From: Oscillatoriales cyanobacterium
GTDB taxonomy: Bacteria > Cyanobacteriota > Cyanobacteriia > Cyanobacteriales > Microcoleaceae
Assembly: GCA_004292955.1 (NCBI GenBank)
Contig: RDXX01000023.1
Span: forward strand, 71,673-110,202
DNA: 38,530 nt
Reading direction: 5' to 3'
Shown: piece by piece, positions 14,649-22,964 of the stretch
How positions within the stretch are numbered: position 1 is the stretch's first letter
Layout: each line of letters begins with the position of its first letter
Position numbers and translations under genes: made by a program
The notes under the pieces: model-generated
What the model was told of the DNA's origin: nothing
What the model saw: the letters and a program-made list of their open reading frames with translations, nothing else
Databases searched by the model: none

Positions 14649-15623
14649 ATGATTATGTCTTCTGTTAGTTTAATTCGGGCCAATTCATACGATCGCCAAA
14701 AGCTACAAAAATCTTTAGAGAACCTGCTCGCACCCTTGGGCGGAATCTCAGCTTTTGTCAAATCGGGCGATCGTGTTTTACTCAAACCCAACCTCCTCAC
14801 AGGTGCTCGCCCTACCAAAGAATGCGTCACCCGCCCAGAATTAGTTTACTGCGTGGCGAAAATGGTCATCGAAGCAGGTGGTAAACCGTTTTTAGGAGAC
14901 AGTCCGGCTTTTGGTAGCGCCATAGGTGTCGCCAAAGCCAACGGTTATTTGCCACTGTTGGCAGAACTAAATTTGCCCGTAGTAGAGTTTCAAGGAAAAC
15001 GTTACAAAACAGTCAGCCAAGATTTCAATCATCTCCGACTTTGCAAAGAAGCAATGGAAGCGGATGTGGTGATTAATCTGCCCAAACTCAAATCTCACGT
15101 TCAATTAACCGTCACAATGGGCGTCAAAAACTTGTTCGGCTGCGTGCCCGGGAAAATGAAGGCTTGGTGGCACATGGAAGCCGGCAAAGATAGCGCCAGA
15201 TTCGGTCAAATGCTGGTAGAAACGGCCCGGACAATTAACCCAAATTTGACGATTTTGGATGGCATTATCGGTCACGAAGGTAACGGGCCCAGCGGCGGCG
15301 AACCTAAGTTTTTAGGAATTTTGGGCGCCTCCAGTGATGTGTTTGCTTTGGATCGAACTTTAGTGGAAATTATTAATGTCGATCCAGCAATGGTTCCGAC
15401 TGTAGCTGCGGCGATGAGATTGGGACTGTGCTCGAATTTGGAGGAACTCGATTTTCCACTGTTGCGCCCGGAAACTCTCAAGGTTTTCGATTGGAAATTG
15501 CCGGAAAATATGATGCCGATCGACTTTGGGATGCCTCGGGTGATTAAGTCAGTGTTCAAGCACCTTTATATCCGCTTTATCAAAGAAAATAAGGGAACAA
15601 GTGTGTTTTTATCGAACAAGTGA
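14649..15623 (+). CDS. DUF362-domain protein
   Basis: A 324-residue protein that carries the DUF362 fold over most of its length: FVKSGDRVLLKPNLLTGARP (36-55), VIEAGGKPFLGDSPAF, the conserved INLPKLKSHVQLTVTMGVKNLFGCVPG segment (about 142-168), LTILDGIIGHEGNGPSGGEP (about 202-221) and a C-terminal helix. In other bacteria such domains are often near Fe-S or redox proteins, but no ferredoxin-like Cys cluster is visible here. The function is unknown. The start could be 14649 or 14655. There is no Shine-Dalgarno sequence because the heptamer array runs up to the start codon. Confidence 0.82.
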   Translation: MIMSSVSLIRANSYDRQKLQKSLENLLAPLGGISAFVKSGDRVLLKPNLLTGARPTKECVTRPELVYCVAKMVIEAGGKPFLGDSPAFGSAIGVAKANGYLPLLAELNLPVVEFQGKRYKTVSQDFNHLRLCKEAMEADVVINLPKLKSHVQLTVTMGVKNLFGCVPGKMKAWWHMEAGKDSARFGQMLVETARTINPNLTILDGIIGHEGNGPSGGEPKFLGILGASSDVFALDRTLVEIINVDPAMVPTVAAAMRLGLCSNLEELDFPLLRPETLKVFDWKLPENMMPIDFGMPRVIKSVFKHLYIRFIKENKGTSVFLSNK

Positions 15624-15651
15624 CAAAGCAAGTTACAATAATTTCGACATT

Positions 15652-15669
15652 TTTGGGCAGTGGCCCAAA
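15652..15669. other. Perfect 7-bp hairpin after the DUF362 gene
   Basis: TTTGGGC and GCCCAAA pair around AGTG, 29 bases after the stop codon. No T-run follows, so it is a weak terminator at best. The rest of the 15624-15960 gap holds inverted repeats GATAAC/GTTATC (15884-15889 and 15921-15926) and a ribosome binding site, but no gene. Confidence 0.35.
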
Positions 15670-15960
15670 CCCTCATTCTACCGTTTAAATTTGAGCTGTC
15701 GAGAAAGCCCAAACCCTATCCCAGCCTGATTTCTGACTAAAACCTGTCCTGAGTATTGAAATTCAATGAGTTATCTTCAATAAGATGCTAAGCTAACAAC
15801 CATGCCGGAGAAATCTGTTTCTGAATCCTCATAATTTTAGGGTAATCATCTACTGTGTATCAGAACACACAATTTTCAACTGCGATAACTGATTTCATGA
15901 TGTAAACTGCGACTCCGGTGGTTATCAGTACATCAAGTCTGTAAAATAAGGAGAACTCCA

Positions 15961-16956
15961 ATGCAAACTCAGAAGCCCTTAAGTCCTACTGTAGTTTCCC
16001 TTATATCGGGACAGAGTATGAAACCCTGGTTATTCATCCCGGGTGATTGGCGAAGACCTGCAAATAAAGAGTCATTTCAATTGTACTGGTGTCAAAAATC
16101 ACAACTTGGATGCCTCCATCCTCTACCAGAACTAGACCAAATTGAGAGCTTCTACGACATCGACGATTACTATACTCACCATGCAGAATTTACCGACTCA
16201 GAAGCACCCTCTTCTATTTCCTTCTTCGATAAATTGCGAACCCATCTAGCTTGGCGTTTCGATAAGGGAGTAGATGTCACCACTCAATGGTGGAAACAGC
16301 AGTTCGGGACTTCTTCTTACTCGATACTAGAAATCGGTTGCGCCAATGGCAAACTGCTGGAAGACTTCAAATTGGATGGTCACAAAGTCTGGGGAGTAGA
16401 ACCAGATAGACAAGCTTTGCGTTTCGCCGAGGAACGAAATCTTGATGTATATTATGGCACTGCTGAATCTTTGCCCCCGGAAATCACGTCGAGAAAATAC
16501 GACATGATTATTATGAACCACGTACTGGAACATACCATAAATCCTGTACTGGCACTCCGCAATACCATGGAGTTGCTCGTGGACGGCGGCAAATTGGTGA
16601 TGGAAGTACCAAATAACTCGTGTAGGGCGCTAAAAGAATCAGGGATTGCATGGCTCCATCTAGATGTGCCAAGGCATTTTTATTTCTTCACACCGGACAG
16701 TTTGCGCGCTATCTGCCAACAGGTGGGATTTGAGGTGATTTCTACCGAGTTTAATGGCTACTATCGCCTATTTACTAACGGTTGGATCGATGATGAAAGA
16801 AAAATTTTGAATGCGCTCGATTCAAGGCAATCTCCTGGGATGGTAAAGCCCAAAGCAAACAGTAAACTCCAAGCTTGGAAGTTACTACTGAAAACATTTC
16901 TGGCTCCCGACGAGAAAAAATACGATTCAGTCAGAATTGTTGTACAAAAGTCATAG
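15961..16956 (+). CDS. SAM-dependent methyltransferase (class I)
   Basis: A 331-residue methyltransferase. The N-terminal segment (about 38-80) has two Cys (YWCQKSQLGC) and an aromatic YDIDDYYTHH motif often seen ahead of this domain type. The Rossmann core has motif I LEIGCANGK (123-131), the acidic residue that binds the ribose in GVEPD (145-149), and MNHVLEH (185-191). The last part has VPRHFYFFTPDSL, a common post-core signature. The substrate may be a sugar or lipid, but the sequence does not tell. A good AAGGAG lies about seven bases before the ATG. It is about 2.5 kb from the polysaccharide locus, so a role in glycan methylation is possible but unproven. Confidence 0.85.
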   Translation: MQTQKPLSPTVVSLISGQSMKPWLFIPGDWRRPANKESFQLYWCQKSQLGCLHPLPELDQIESFYDIDDYYTHHAEFTDSEAPSSISFFDKLRTHLAWRFDKGVDVTTQWWKQQFGTSSYSILEIGCANGKLLEDFKLDGHKVWGVEPDRQALRFAEERNLDVYYGTAESLPPEITSRKYDMIIMNHVLEHTINPVLALRNTMELLVDGGKLVMEVPNNSCRALKESGIAWLHLDVPRHFYFFTPDSLRAICQQVGFEVISTEFNGYYRLFTNGWIDDERKILNALDSRQSPGMVKPKANSKLQAWKLLLKTFLAPDEKKYDSVRIVVQKS

Positions 16957-17061
16957 TAAGAGCGAAGGAAGGGAAATAAGGCTTTGAGAATTTCTTATTA
17001 CCTTGAGAATTTCAGAAGCGAGGCTTCCCATTACCTAAGACAGAACTTACGCATGACGGAC

Positions 17062-17183
17062 GGGTGCATCTAACTTGGGCAATTACGTCTTTTTTGCCTT
17101 AGTGCTACTTTCCCCACATAGCAAAGCTTCTATAAAGCTATCGCAAGCGATGTGGCACTATTCAAGCAAACTGAGATGCTACC
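17062..17183. repeat. Decayed long relative of the GGGTGCATCT palindromic element
   Basis: GGGTGCATCT at 17062-17071 faces GAGATGCTACCC at 17172-17183. The core holds a second hairpin-like part (AGTGCTAC ... GTGGCACT). Together with the single GGTGCGTCGC arm at 17242-17251 it fills most of the 16957-17333 gap, which contains no gene. Confidence 0.5.
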
Positions 17184-17333
17184 CTGACTCACCAGCTCTG
17201 CATACGGTGTGAAACTCCGGGTGGTTTCCTCAAATATTGTCGGTGCGTCGCTCCTATGAGATTTTCGATCTTTTTTGGGTACAATAAGGTGGATGAGACA
17301 ATCTGCATGAAAAAATTAGGAGTCTCGATTTGT

Positions 17334-18800
17334 TTAGGGCAGCCAGCGGGGGCGGAATCCTTTTAAAGGCAAGTCTTCGGGTGATGGAGAATTATTAGTA
17401 GATGCCGGTGGGTTTTTTAAGTTTAAAAGTATGAGAGTTGAAGAGGCGATCGCATTTCCGCCATCTGTTCTCAAATCTCCTGCGACTGGTTCCGATTTCT
17501 TGACAACTAGCCGATCTAACAGCAATTCTAACCCATCGGGCGACAAGCTCATTTTTGTCTCCACTTGGTCGGGCAAAACTAACAGCGGTTTTACTGCAAA
17601 TGTCTGCAAATTAATTGCTTCTAGGGTGAGTTGCTCGGAAAAATCTTTTCCGGGCTGGCGCCTGGTTAACAAGCAGTAAAGCTGAGGATTTCTGGGATCA
17701 AACTGACAGTTGAGGAATTCTCCGGCGGTGCGGATCAATTCTTTTTGCAATCCCTGGTTGGTTACTAAAAAGATTGACTGCGTAAAATCGCTATTGTACT
17801 TGAGCATTGCCGATTCTCTGCCGTCGGGAGTGAAGCTGAACACTCTCCGAAAAGATGGTATGAACTCTAAAGGTTTGACGTTTGGTGTGAGGGATAAAAT
17901 GGCGATCCCGTCTGCTTGGGGATTGGCTAAAGTTGCGCTGTCTGGGGCGATCGCAAATTCTCCAGCGGGATGACTTAACAACCGCTGCGGCACCGCCGAA
18001 GTGGACGATCGCACTACCCACAAACCAATGTCCTCTGCATTGCCCCTCTTTGCCCGCTGAATCGCGATCGTCTTGCCGTCAGCAGACAGATCGAATTTGA
18101 GATTTTCATAGTCTTGATTGCCTAAAATCTGCTGAATGCTGCCAGGTTTTTGAGCCGGATCGGAACTTCTGCCTGTAGTGACGGCATACAAGGATTGTTC
18201 GTACAAACCAGGCTGATATTTTGACCATTCGCTAGCAGAAAATAAAATGCGATCGCCCACTGGGTAAATTTTATAATCTTTAATTACTAAATTTTCAGGA
18301 GTGAGGATGATTTTTTGTTTGCGGGTGAGATTGTAAAGAATTAACCGCCCTTTTTCTGAGGCTTCTGTGCCAGTGTAAACAAAAGCGCGATCGGGCGTGC
18401 TAAATTGACTGACAAACGGTGCGATCGCATTTCCTTGTTTGTCAGAACCTAGTTTTTCCCGCGCTTGTTGCAATGAAATTGTATAAGTGCGATCGTACTG
18501 GGGAGGCGCGATCAAAGTATATACTAGCCGTCGCCCCGACCAACTAATTTTTCCCGGCAAAGGTGGCTCGACGTGCAGGTTTGCTTCAACGCTTGCACGA
18601 TCCATCTGGCGGCTGAAAGTCAGGACAAAAGCCGTATCTCTCGCCCCTACTTGTTTGTTTTCCCAGCTAAAATCGCGCACTTTCGGTAAAGATCGATCGC
18701 CTTGAGCAAGCAAAAACCCGATCGCGAAACTCAGCAATACCATCAATGATACAGCCGTGCGGTCGATCGGCTCTAATTTTTTTAATTTTCCCACAAACAT
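17334..18800 (-). CDS. Membrane-anchored protein with Big_5-like and propeller-like domains
   Basis: A 488-residue protein anchored by one N-terminal membrane helix (about residues 15-33, followed by a short basic/acidic linker). Residues 40-140 look like a bacterial Ig-like (Big_5/SbsA) domain: AFVLTFSRQMDRASVEANLHV, RRLVYTLIAPPQYDRTYTISL and a closing FVSQFST. Residues 150-480 are beta-rich repeats with SADGKTIAIQ, TPDGRESAML and SPDGLELLLDR motifs typical of TolB/WD40-like propellers. It should face the periplasm. It may sense or bind envelope glycans; this is an inference. It is divergent from the small exported protein at 18943. The start is ATG 18798-18800. Confidence 0.75.
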   Translation of the reverse strand: MFVGKLKKLEPIDRTAVSLMVLLSFAIGFLLAQGDRSLPKVRDFSWENKQVGARDTAFVLTFSRQMDRASVEANLHVEPPLPGKISWSGRRLVYTLIAPPQYDRTYTISLQQAREKLGSDKQGNAIAPFVSQFSTPDRAFVYTGTEASEKGRLILYNLTRKQKIILTPENLVIKDYKIYPVGDRILFSASEWSKYQPGLYEQSLYAVTTGRSSDPAQKPGSIQQILGNQDYENLKFDLSADGKTIAIQRAKRGNAEDIGLWVVRSSTSAVPQRLLSHPAGEFAIAPDSATLANPQADGIAILSLTPNVKPLEFIPSFRRVFSFTPDGRESAMLKYNSDFTQSIFLVTNQGLQKELIRTAGEFLNCQFDPRNPQLYCLLTRRQPGKDFSEQLTLEAINLQTFAVKPLLVLPDQVETKMSLSPDGLELLLDRLVVKKSEPVAGDLRTDGGNAIASSTLILLNLKNPPASTNNSPSPEDLPLKGFRPRWLP

Positions 18801-18836
18801 ACAATAGCCTGAATTTAGACTAGACTAATTGCCAAA

Positions 18837-18856
18837 CTTGTTTCAATACAAACAAG
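18837..18856. promoter_or_regulatory. Inverted repeat in the divergent promoter region
   Basis: CTTGTTT (18837-18843) and AAACAAG (18850-18856) lie between the divergent genes at 18800 and 18943. It may be a shared operator, or chance. Confidence 0.25.
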
Positions 18857-18942
18857 CAATCTCAAATAAAAAGTTAAATTTTATGCGATGGCTCAAATCA
18901 GTCTGTTAAACTAATGTCTTTCCCCTCTACAGGAAAGTTATC

Positions 18943-19218
18943 GTGAACAAAAACCTACTAACTTTGCTCGGCTGCTCCGGTTCTGTAGCCTTAACGATCT
19001 TAGCGGTAAATCCCGCTAATGCTAGCACCCGAATTTCCCCAAATCCCAGCATTGAGCGCAATGGCGAAATATCAGCCAATCCAGACATAAATCAAGACGA
19101 AACCCAATCCTCGCTGCCAGAAATCAACTCTGACAAAATAGGAGACCTCGCCCTCATAACTTCAGGCTGCAACTGTGCTGGCTGTCGAGTTCAAGTCCCC
19201 CAAACGATCGAACAATGA
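18943..19218 (+). CDS. Tiny exported protein with C-terminal CxCxxC motif
   Basis: A 91-residue protein starting with GTG at 18943, with AGGAAAG about seven bases before it. It has a clear signal peptide (hydrophobic core LLTLLGCSGSVALTILAV, cleavage expected after NPANA at about residue 27). The mature part is short, acidic and probably disordered, ending in ITSGCNCAGCRVQVPQTIEQ. The cysteines (CNCAGC) could bind a metal or form a disulfide. I do not recognise a family. It lies 200 bp from the end of the polysaccharide operon and is divergent from the Big_5/propeller gene. Confidence 0.6.
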   Translation: MNKNLLTLLGCSGSVALTILAVNPANASTRISPNPSIERNGEISANPDINQDETQSSLPEINSDKIGDLALITSGCNCAGCRVQVPQTIEQ

Positions 19219-19380
19219 CGGCTGCTAGTTCCTCAGCAATCTAAATAGCAAGTTACAAAGCAAGCAAAACAAAAATCACAGAAAACAACCCATTAATTCT
19301 CGATTTAAATAGTCACAAGTTTAAAGTTGCCAGTTAAAATAATTATTTATTATTTCTACTTTCGGCTTGTGGCTTTTTAT

Positions 19381-19396
19381 TAGTCAAAACTGACTA
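19381..19396. terminator. Possible terminator hairpin between convergent genes
   Basis: TAGTCA pairs with TGACTA around AAAC. It lies between the small exported protein (plus) and the glycosyltransferase (minus). Only TTT follows on the plus strand, so it is weak. Confidence 0.25.
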
Positions 19397-19418
19397 TTTA
19401 CAACACAATAGATAAAAT

Positions 19419-20225
19419 TCAACCATACAATACTTCTTCCACAGGCGGCGTGGCGTCTTTGGGGTCGAACTCTTTTAATTTGAAAGCTTGCAGCAAAAAC
19501 AGCCAGATATAAAGCGGATTTAACAAAACATACCGCTTCCAGAGGCGTCGGGGTTCCTTCATGAACCTAAACAGCCATTCCAAACCCATCTTACCTAAAA
19601 TCTCAGGAGATTTAGCCAAATTTCCCGCATGAAAATCGTAGGCTGCACCTACAGCAATCAGTGGCATTGATATGTCATCCCGGTATTCGTAAGCCCAGAC
19701 TTCTTGTCGCGGACAGCCCAAACCTACAAAAGTAATGGCTGCACCGCTGTTGCGAATTTGCAGCGCAATTTCCTTTTTCTCTTCCGGCGAAACGTGCCTA
19801 AATTTAGAAGGCTGAGTTCCAGCAATAATTAACTTGGGATAAAGTTGGCAGAGATTGCGAGACAAAGCCTCCAGTACAGAAGCTTTAGAGCCGTACAAAT
19901 AGATAGATAATCCTTCTTCGGCCGCACGTTCGCAGATTTCTAACATCGCATTCGGCCCGCAAACTCGATCGGGCAATCCCGTATTGTAGAGCAAATTTAA
20001 CGCCCACCTTACCGGTTGTCCATCCGGCAATACTAAGTCAATGTGATTGAGCCGATAGCGGTGAGTGCTGTCAAGAACCCCTGTCATTACCCCGTGCACC
20101 GCTAGAGCCGAAACTGAAAGTGGTTTTCCGGCCTTGGCTGCCGCAATAATTTTGCTGACAGCCGCTTCATAATTCAGGGCATTTACTAATATGCCTAGTA
20201 CATTCTTTTTCCCGAGATCGATCAT
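19419..20225 (-). CDS. WecG/TagA/CpsF-family glycosyltransferase
   Basis: A 268-residue transferase of the GT26 family, which adds an N-acetylmannosamine(uronic acid)-type sugar to a lipid-linked carrier at the inner membrane. Motifs: LPDGQP (66-71) with the likely catalytic Asp68, VGLGCPRQE (167-175), VGAAYDFHAG (192-201), and the C-terminal GLEWLFRFMKEPRRLWKRY (214-232), which binds membrane. I place the start at ATG 20223-20225, because GAGGTG lies four bases upstream and the preceding 24 codons fall in a duplicated piece of the epimerase gene. It is the last gene of the minus-strand polysaccharide operon. Confidence 0.85.
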   Translation of the reverse strand: MIDLGKKNVLGILVNALNYEAAVSKIIAAAKAGKPLSVSALAVHGVMTGVLDSTHRYRLNHIDLVLPDGQPVRWALNLLYNTGLPDRVCGPNAMLEICERAAEEGLSIYLYGSKASVLEALSRNLCQLYPKLIIAGTQPSKFRHVSPEEKKEIALQIRNSGAAITFVGLGCPRQEVWAYEYRDDISMPLIAVGAAYDFHAGNLAKSPEILGKMGLEWLFRFMKEPRRLWKRYVLLNPLYIWLFLLQAFKLKEFDPKDATPPVEEVLYG

Positions 20226-20240
20226 AGAACACCTCTGTAA

Positions 20241-20297
20241 GCCAACAGCCGTTACAGTCATAAATCTCCTGTAGGATTTGTTTAACGTTGTATTCAA
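20241..20297. repeat. Relic copy of the epimerase 3' end
   Basis: This segment and 20360-20415 (inside the epimerase gene) share about 40 bases nearly without change: TTACAGTCATAAATCTCC, then TGTAGGATTTGTTT and ACGTT. In the epimerase frame it would read [14 protein letters not shown]. The copies are about 118 bp apart in the same direction, so part of the gene end was duplicated in tandem. Confidence 0.85.
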
Positions 20298-20335
20298 TCT
20301 TTACCAAAAATGCCAGCCCATTATTTTTGTCCCGC

Positions 20336-21418
20336 TCAATTCTGCGCCCCTTCTTTCAGCCAGCGCTCGCGGTTACAGTCATAAATCTCCTGTAGGATTT
20401 GTTTGACGTTATATTTCATTTTCCAGTCAGGATAGTGGCTGGAAAATTTTGAGTTGTCGCTAATCCACCAAATGTGATCGCCAATGCGATTCCCTTCTGC
20501 ATATGTCCAATTAAATTTGCGTTCAGCAATTGCCTCACACATCTGGATGGCTTCTAACATCGAACAATTGCTATATCTGCCTCCTCCTGTATTATAAACC
20601 TGGGCGCTTCTGGGAGCTTTATAAAATTCATAAAAAGCAGAAATTAAATCAGCACTGTGAATGTTGTCGCGGACTTGCTTGCCTTTGTACCCAAACACGG
20701 TGTAGGGAGTTCCTGTCACGGCGCACTTCATCAAGTAGGCGAGAAATCCGTGTAATTGAGCTCCCGAATGATTGGGCCCAGTCAGACAGCCACCCCTAAA
20801 ACAAGCCGTATTCATATTAAAATAACGACCGTATTCTTGAACTAAAATATCAGCGGACACCTTAGACGCACCAAACAAACTGTGCAGGCACTGATCGATT
20901 GACATATCTTCCCGAATCCCACCTTCGTAAGTGTGACCTGGTTCAATTTCCCACCTGTGTTCTAATTCAATTAAAGGTAATTTGTTGGGCGTATCGCCGT
21001 ATACTTTGTTGGTAGAAGTAAAAATGAAAACGGCTTTGGGACAGTACAAGCGAGTTACTTCTAAAAGATTGAGAGTACCGTTAGCGTTGACGGTAAAATC
21101 TATTTTAGGAGCGCGGGCAGCCCAATCGTGGCTGGGTTGGGCTGCTGTGTGAATTACTAACTCGATCGACTCGCCATACCGCTGAAAGATATTGGTAATC
21201 GCTTCATAGTCGCGAATGTCCACATCTAAATGGTAATACTTTGTTCCCAGTGATTTTTCGAGTTGTTGGCGGTTCCAATTAGTAGAACCATCAGCACCAA
21301 AAAAGAACTGACGCATATTGTTGTCGATGCCAACGATGTCGAAACCTTGTTTGGCAAAGAATTTACAAGCCTCGGATCCAATTAAACCCGCCGCTCCAGT
21401 AATAATTGCAACGCTCAC
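20336..21418 (-). CDS. NAD-dependent epimerase/dehydratase (CDP-paratose 2-epimerase-like)
   Basis: A 360-residue extended SDR protein, related to CDP-paratose 2-epimerase (Tyv) and UDP-glucose 4-epimerase. It contains GAAGLIG (8-14), [10 protein letters not shown] (92-101), FTSTNKVYG (133-141), and [13 protein letters not shown], a segment shared with Tyv-like enzymes. The usual catalytic Tyr-x3-Lys appears here as Phe182-x3-Lys186 (SLFGASK), so the Tyr is replaced by Phe. The enzyme might still act on a nucleotide sugar or may be a non-classical family; the substrate is unknown. The start is GTG 21416-21418 after AGGCGG. It belongs to the polysaccharide operon. Confidence 0.82.
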   Translation of the reverse strand: MSVAIITGAAGLIGSEACKFFAKQGFDIVGIDNNMRQFFFGADGSTNWNRQQLEKSLGTKYYHLDVDIRDYEAITNIFQRYGESIELVIHTAAQPSHDWAARAPKIDFTVNANGTLNLLEVTRLYCPKAVFIFTSTNKVYGDTPNKLPLIELEHRWEIEPGHTYEGGIREDMSIDQCLHSLFGASKVSADILVQEYGRYFNMNTACFRGGCLTGPNHSGAQLHGFLAYLMKCAVTGTPYTVFGYKGKQVRDNIHSADLISAFYEFYKAPRSAQVYNTGGGRYSNCSMLEAIQMCEAIAERKFNWTYAEGNRIGDHIWWISDNSKFSSHYPDWKMKYNVKQILQEIYDCNRERWLKEGAQN

Positions 21419-21476
21419 GTTTCACCGCCTAAAAAATATAGTTTTCTTTGTTTTGTGCGATCGCACAAATCAGAAG

Positions 21477-22718
21477 TTATCCTGATTTGCCTTGGAATAC
21501 ATCTTCGCACAATTCGGCGCACAATTCGGCAAAAAATTTACCTTTTATGTTCCAGTCATATATTTCCCGGACGCGCTTTTGACCGGCTCGACCCAAGCGA
21601 TCTCGCAATTCACGATCGTGCGCTAAACACACTATAGCTTCTGCTAGACCTTTCGTCGAATTTTCGGGCTCGGTAGCCTTGACTTTAATGCCAGTTTGGG
21701 CCGTTACTTGAGTCGCAGGCCCACCTAAATCCAAACAAATCGTAGGACGCCCAATCCCCATGATTTCAGTACATACAAAACCTCCCGAGTCGTGCAAACT
21801 CGGATGGAGGAGAACATGAGACTCGCCCATTTTTGAAAGAGTTTCAGTACGCGATAAAGCTCCCCAAAAATATACTTTATTTGCCAGTCCCAATTCTGTT
21901 ACCAAAGCTTCTAAACGCTGCCTTTCCGGGCCGTCTCCCACAATCCAGTATTCCGATTCTTCCACGTTTGCCTCCGCAAATGCACGGAGTCCCAAGTGCA
22001 CTCCTTTCCAGTGTAATAGACGACCCACACTAATAAATCTAATTGGTCGATCGGGCGGGGTTGGAAATTTTTCTAGTTCCTCAATTTCCTGCTGGGACAA
22101 ACCGACTTGCGAGAAAATTTTCACATTTTTTGCTTTGAGAAATCGCAGTCGGGCTGCTGTTTCTTCGGTAGTTGCTAGCGCGATCGCACTGCGACGCGCC
22201 GTCAGCCCCACAAACGGATCGCGTTCTCCTACGCTTTGAGCCAATGCTCGCAGTGTTTCATAAATTCTGCCCCGGCGGCTAAAATCTTGCCAAAAAGGCT
22301 TTGGTGCTGCTTCTGCACCCCCGACAGGCCCCCAAATAAAAGGATGCGGCAACAGCGCCAGGAAACTTGGTGACCAATGTTTGACATAAGTTACGTGGTG
22401 TACTATGTCAAAACCGATTTCGCGATCGAGCTTTCGAGCGATAAAATAAGCCCAGATTTGCCACAGATAGTAGTGAAGTTGCAGCAATCCTTGTTTTCCT
22501 TTCCAATCTTCGCTCCACCCAAACGGATCGAAATAAACAAAGTGCAGGTTGGGCACTGGATTGCGTTCTAGTTCTGCTTCAATGTACGATCGACAAAACG
22601 TCCGAGTAAATACCCAACTTTCGTGATGTTTAGCAGATTGGATAACAGTATTCCATCCCACTCCCTCTTCAGATCCTAGATTTGGTTCGCAAGCAAAGGC
22701 AGATAATAAAACTTTCAT
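21477..22718 (-). CDS. Glycosyltransferase family 4 (GT-B fold)
   Basis: A 413-residue GT-B enzyme. N-terminal KVLLSAFACEPNLGSEEGVGW (2-22) begins the acceptor domain. WGPVGGAE lies at 129-136. The donor domain has VGRLLHWKG (231-239), VGDGPE (260-265) and HDSGGFVCTEIMGIG (309-323), whose Glu318 is in the EX7E-type position. It should add a hexose to the repeat unit on the cytosolic side. The start is ATG 22716-22718: the upstream open frame is only the heptamer array read as a seven-residue protein repeat. No Shine-Dalgarno sequence can be seen, since the array runs to within one base of the ATG. Confidence 0.85.
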   Translation of the reverse strand: MKVLLSAFACEPNLGSEEGVGWNTVIQSAKHHESWVFTRTFCRSYIEAELERNPVPNLHFVYFDPFGWSEDWKGKQGLLQLHYYLWQIWAYFIARKLDREIGFDIVHHVTYVKHWSPSFLALLPHPFIWGPVGGAEAAPKPFWQDFSRRGRIYETLRALAQSVGERDPFVGLTARRSAIALATTEETAARLRFLKAKNVKIFSQVGLSQQEIEELEKFPTPPDRPIRFISVGRLLHWKGVHLGLRAFAEANVEESEYWIVGDGPERQRLEALVTELGLANKVYFWGALSRTETLSKMGESHVLLHPSLHDSGGFVCTEIMGIGRPTICLDLGGPATQVTAQTGIKVKATEPENSTKGLAEAIVCLAHDRELRDRLGRAGQKRVREIYDWNIKGKFFAELCAELCEDVFQGKSG

Positions 22719-22719
22719 A

Positions 22720-22852
22720 GGTAATTGGGAATAGGGAATAGGGAATAGGGCATTGGGCATTGGGCATTGGGAATTGGGAATTGGGAATTGGGAATTGGGA
22801 ATTGGGAATTGGGAATTGGGAATTGGGAATTGGGAATTGGGAATTGGGAATT
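22720..22852. repeat. Heptamer array (GGGAATT and variants), 19 units
   Basis: Nineteen 7-bp units: GGTAATT, three GGGAATA, three GGGCATT, then twelve GGGAATT. It lies directly against the start codon of the glycosyltransferase at 22718, so it forms that gene's leader. Confidence 0.92.
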
Positions 22853-22869
22853 GGGAAAAGTTATTGGTA

Positions 22870-22964
22870 ATAAATAACCAATAACCAATAACTAACAACT
22901 AACAACTAACAACTAACAACTGTCAACTGTCAACTGTCAACTGTCAACCGTCAACCGTCAACTG
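22870..22964. repeat. Heptamer arrays (ATAACCA, AACTAAC, TGTCAAC)
   Basis: Three further 7-bp families follow in sequence: about 2-3 ATAACCA units, four AACTAAC units, and six TGTCAAC units. The stop codon of the next glycosyltransferase gene (22951-22953) lies inside the last one. Confidence 0.88.

Noticed and set aside
22719..22898. N-terminal extension of the glycosyltransferase with repeated FPIPNSQ residues
   Set aside because: It is the heptamer array read as protein. A seven-residue protein period follows from the 7-bp DNA period. The family start MKVLLSAFACEP begins at 22718.
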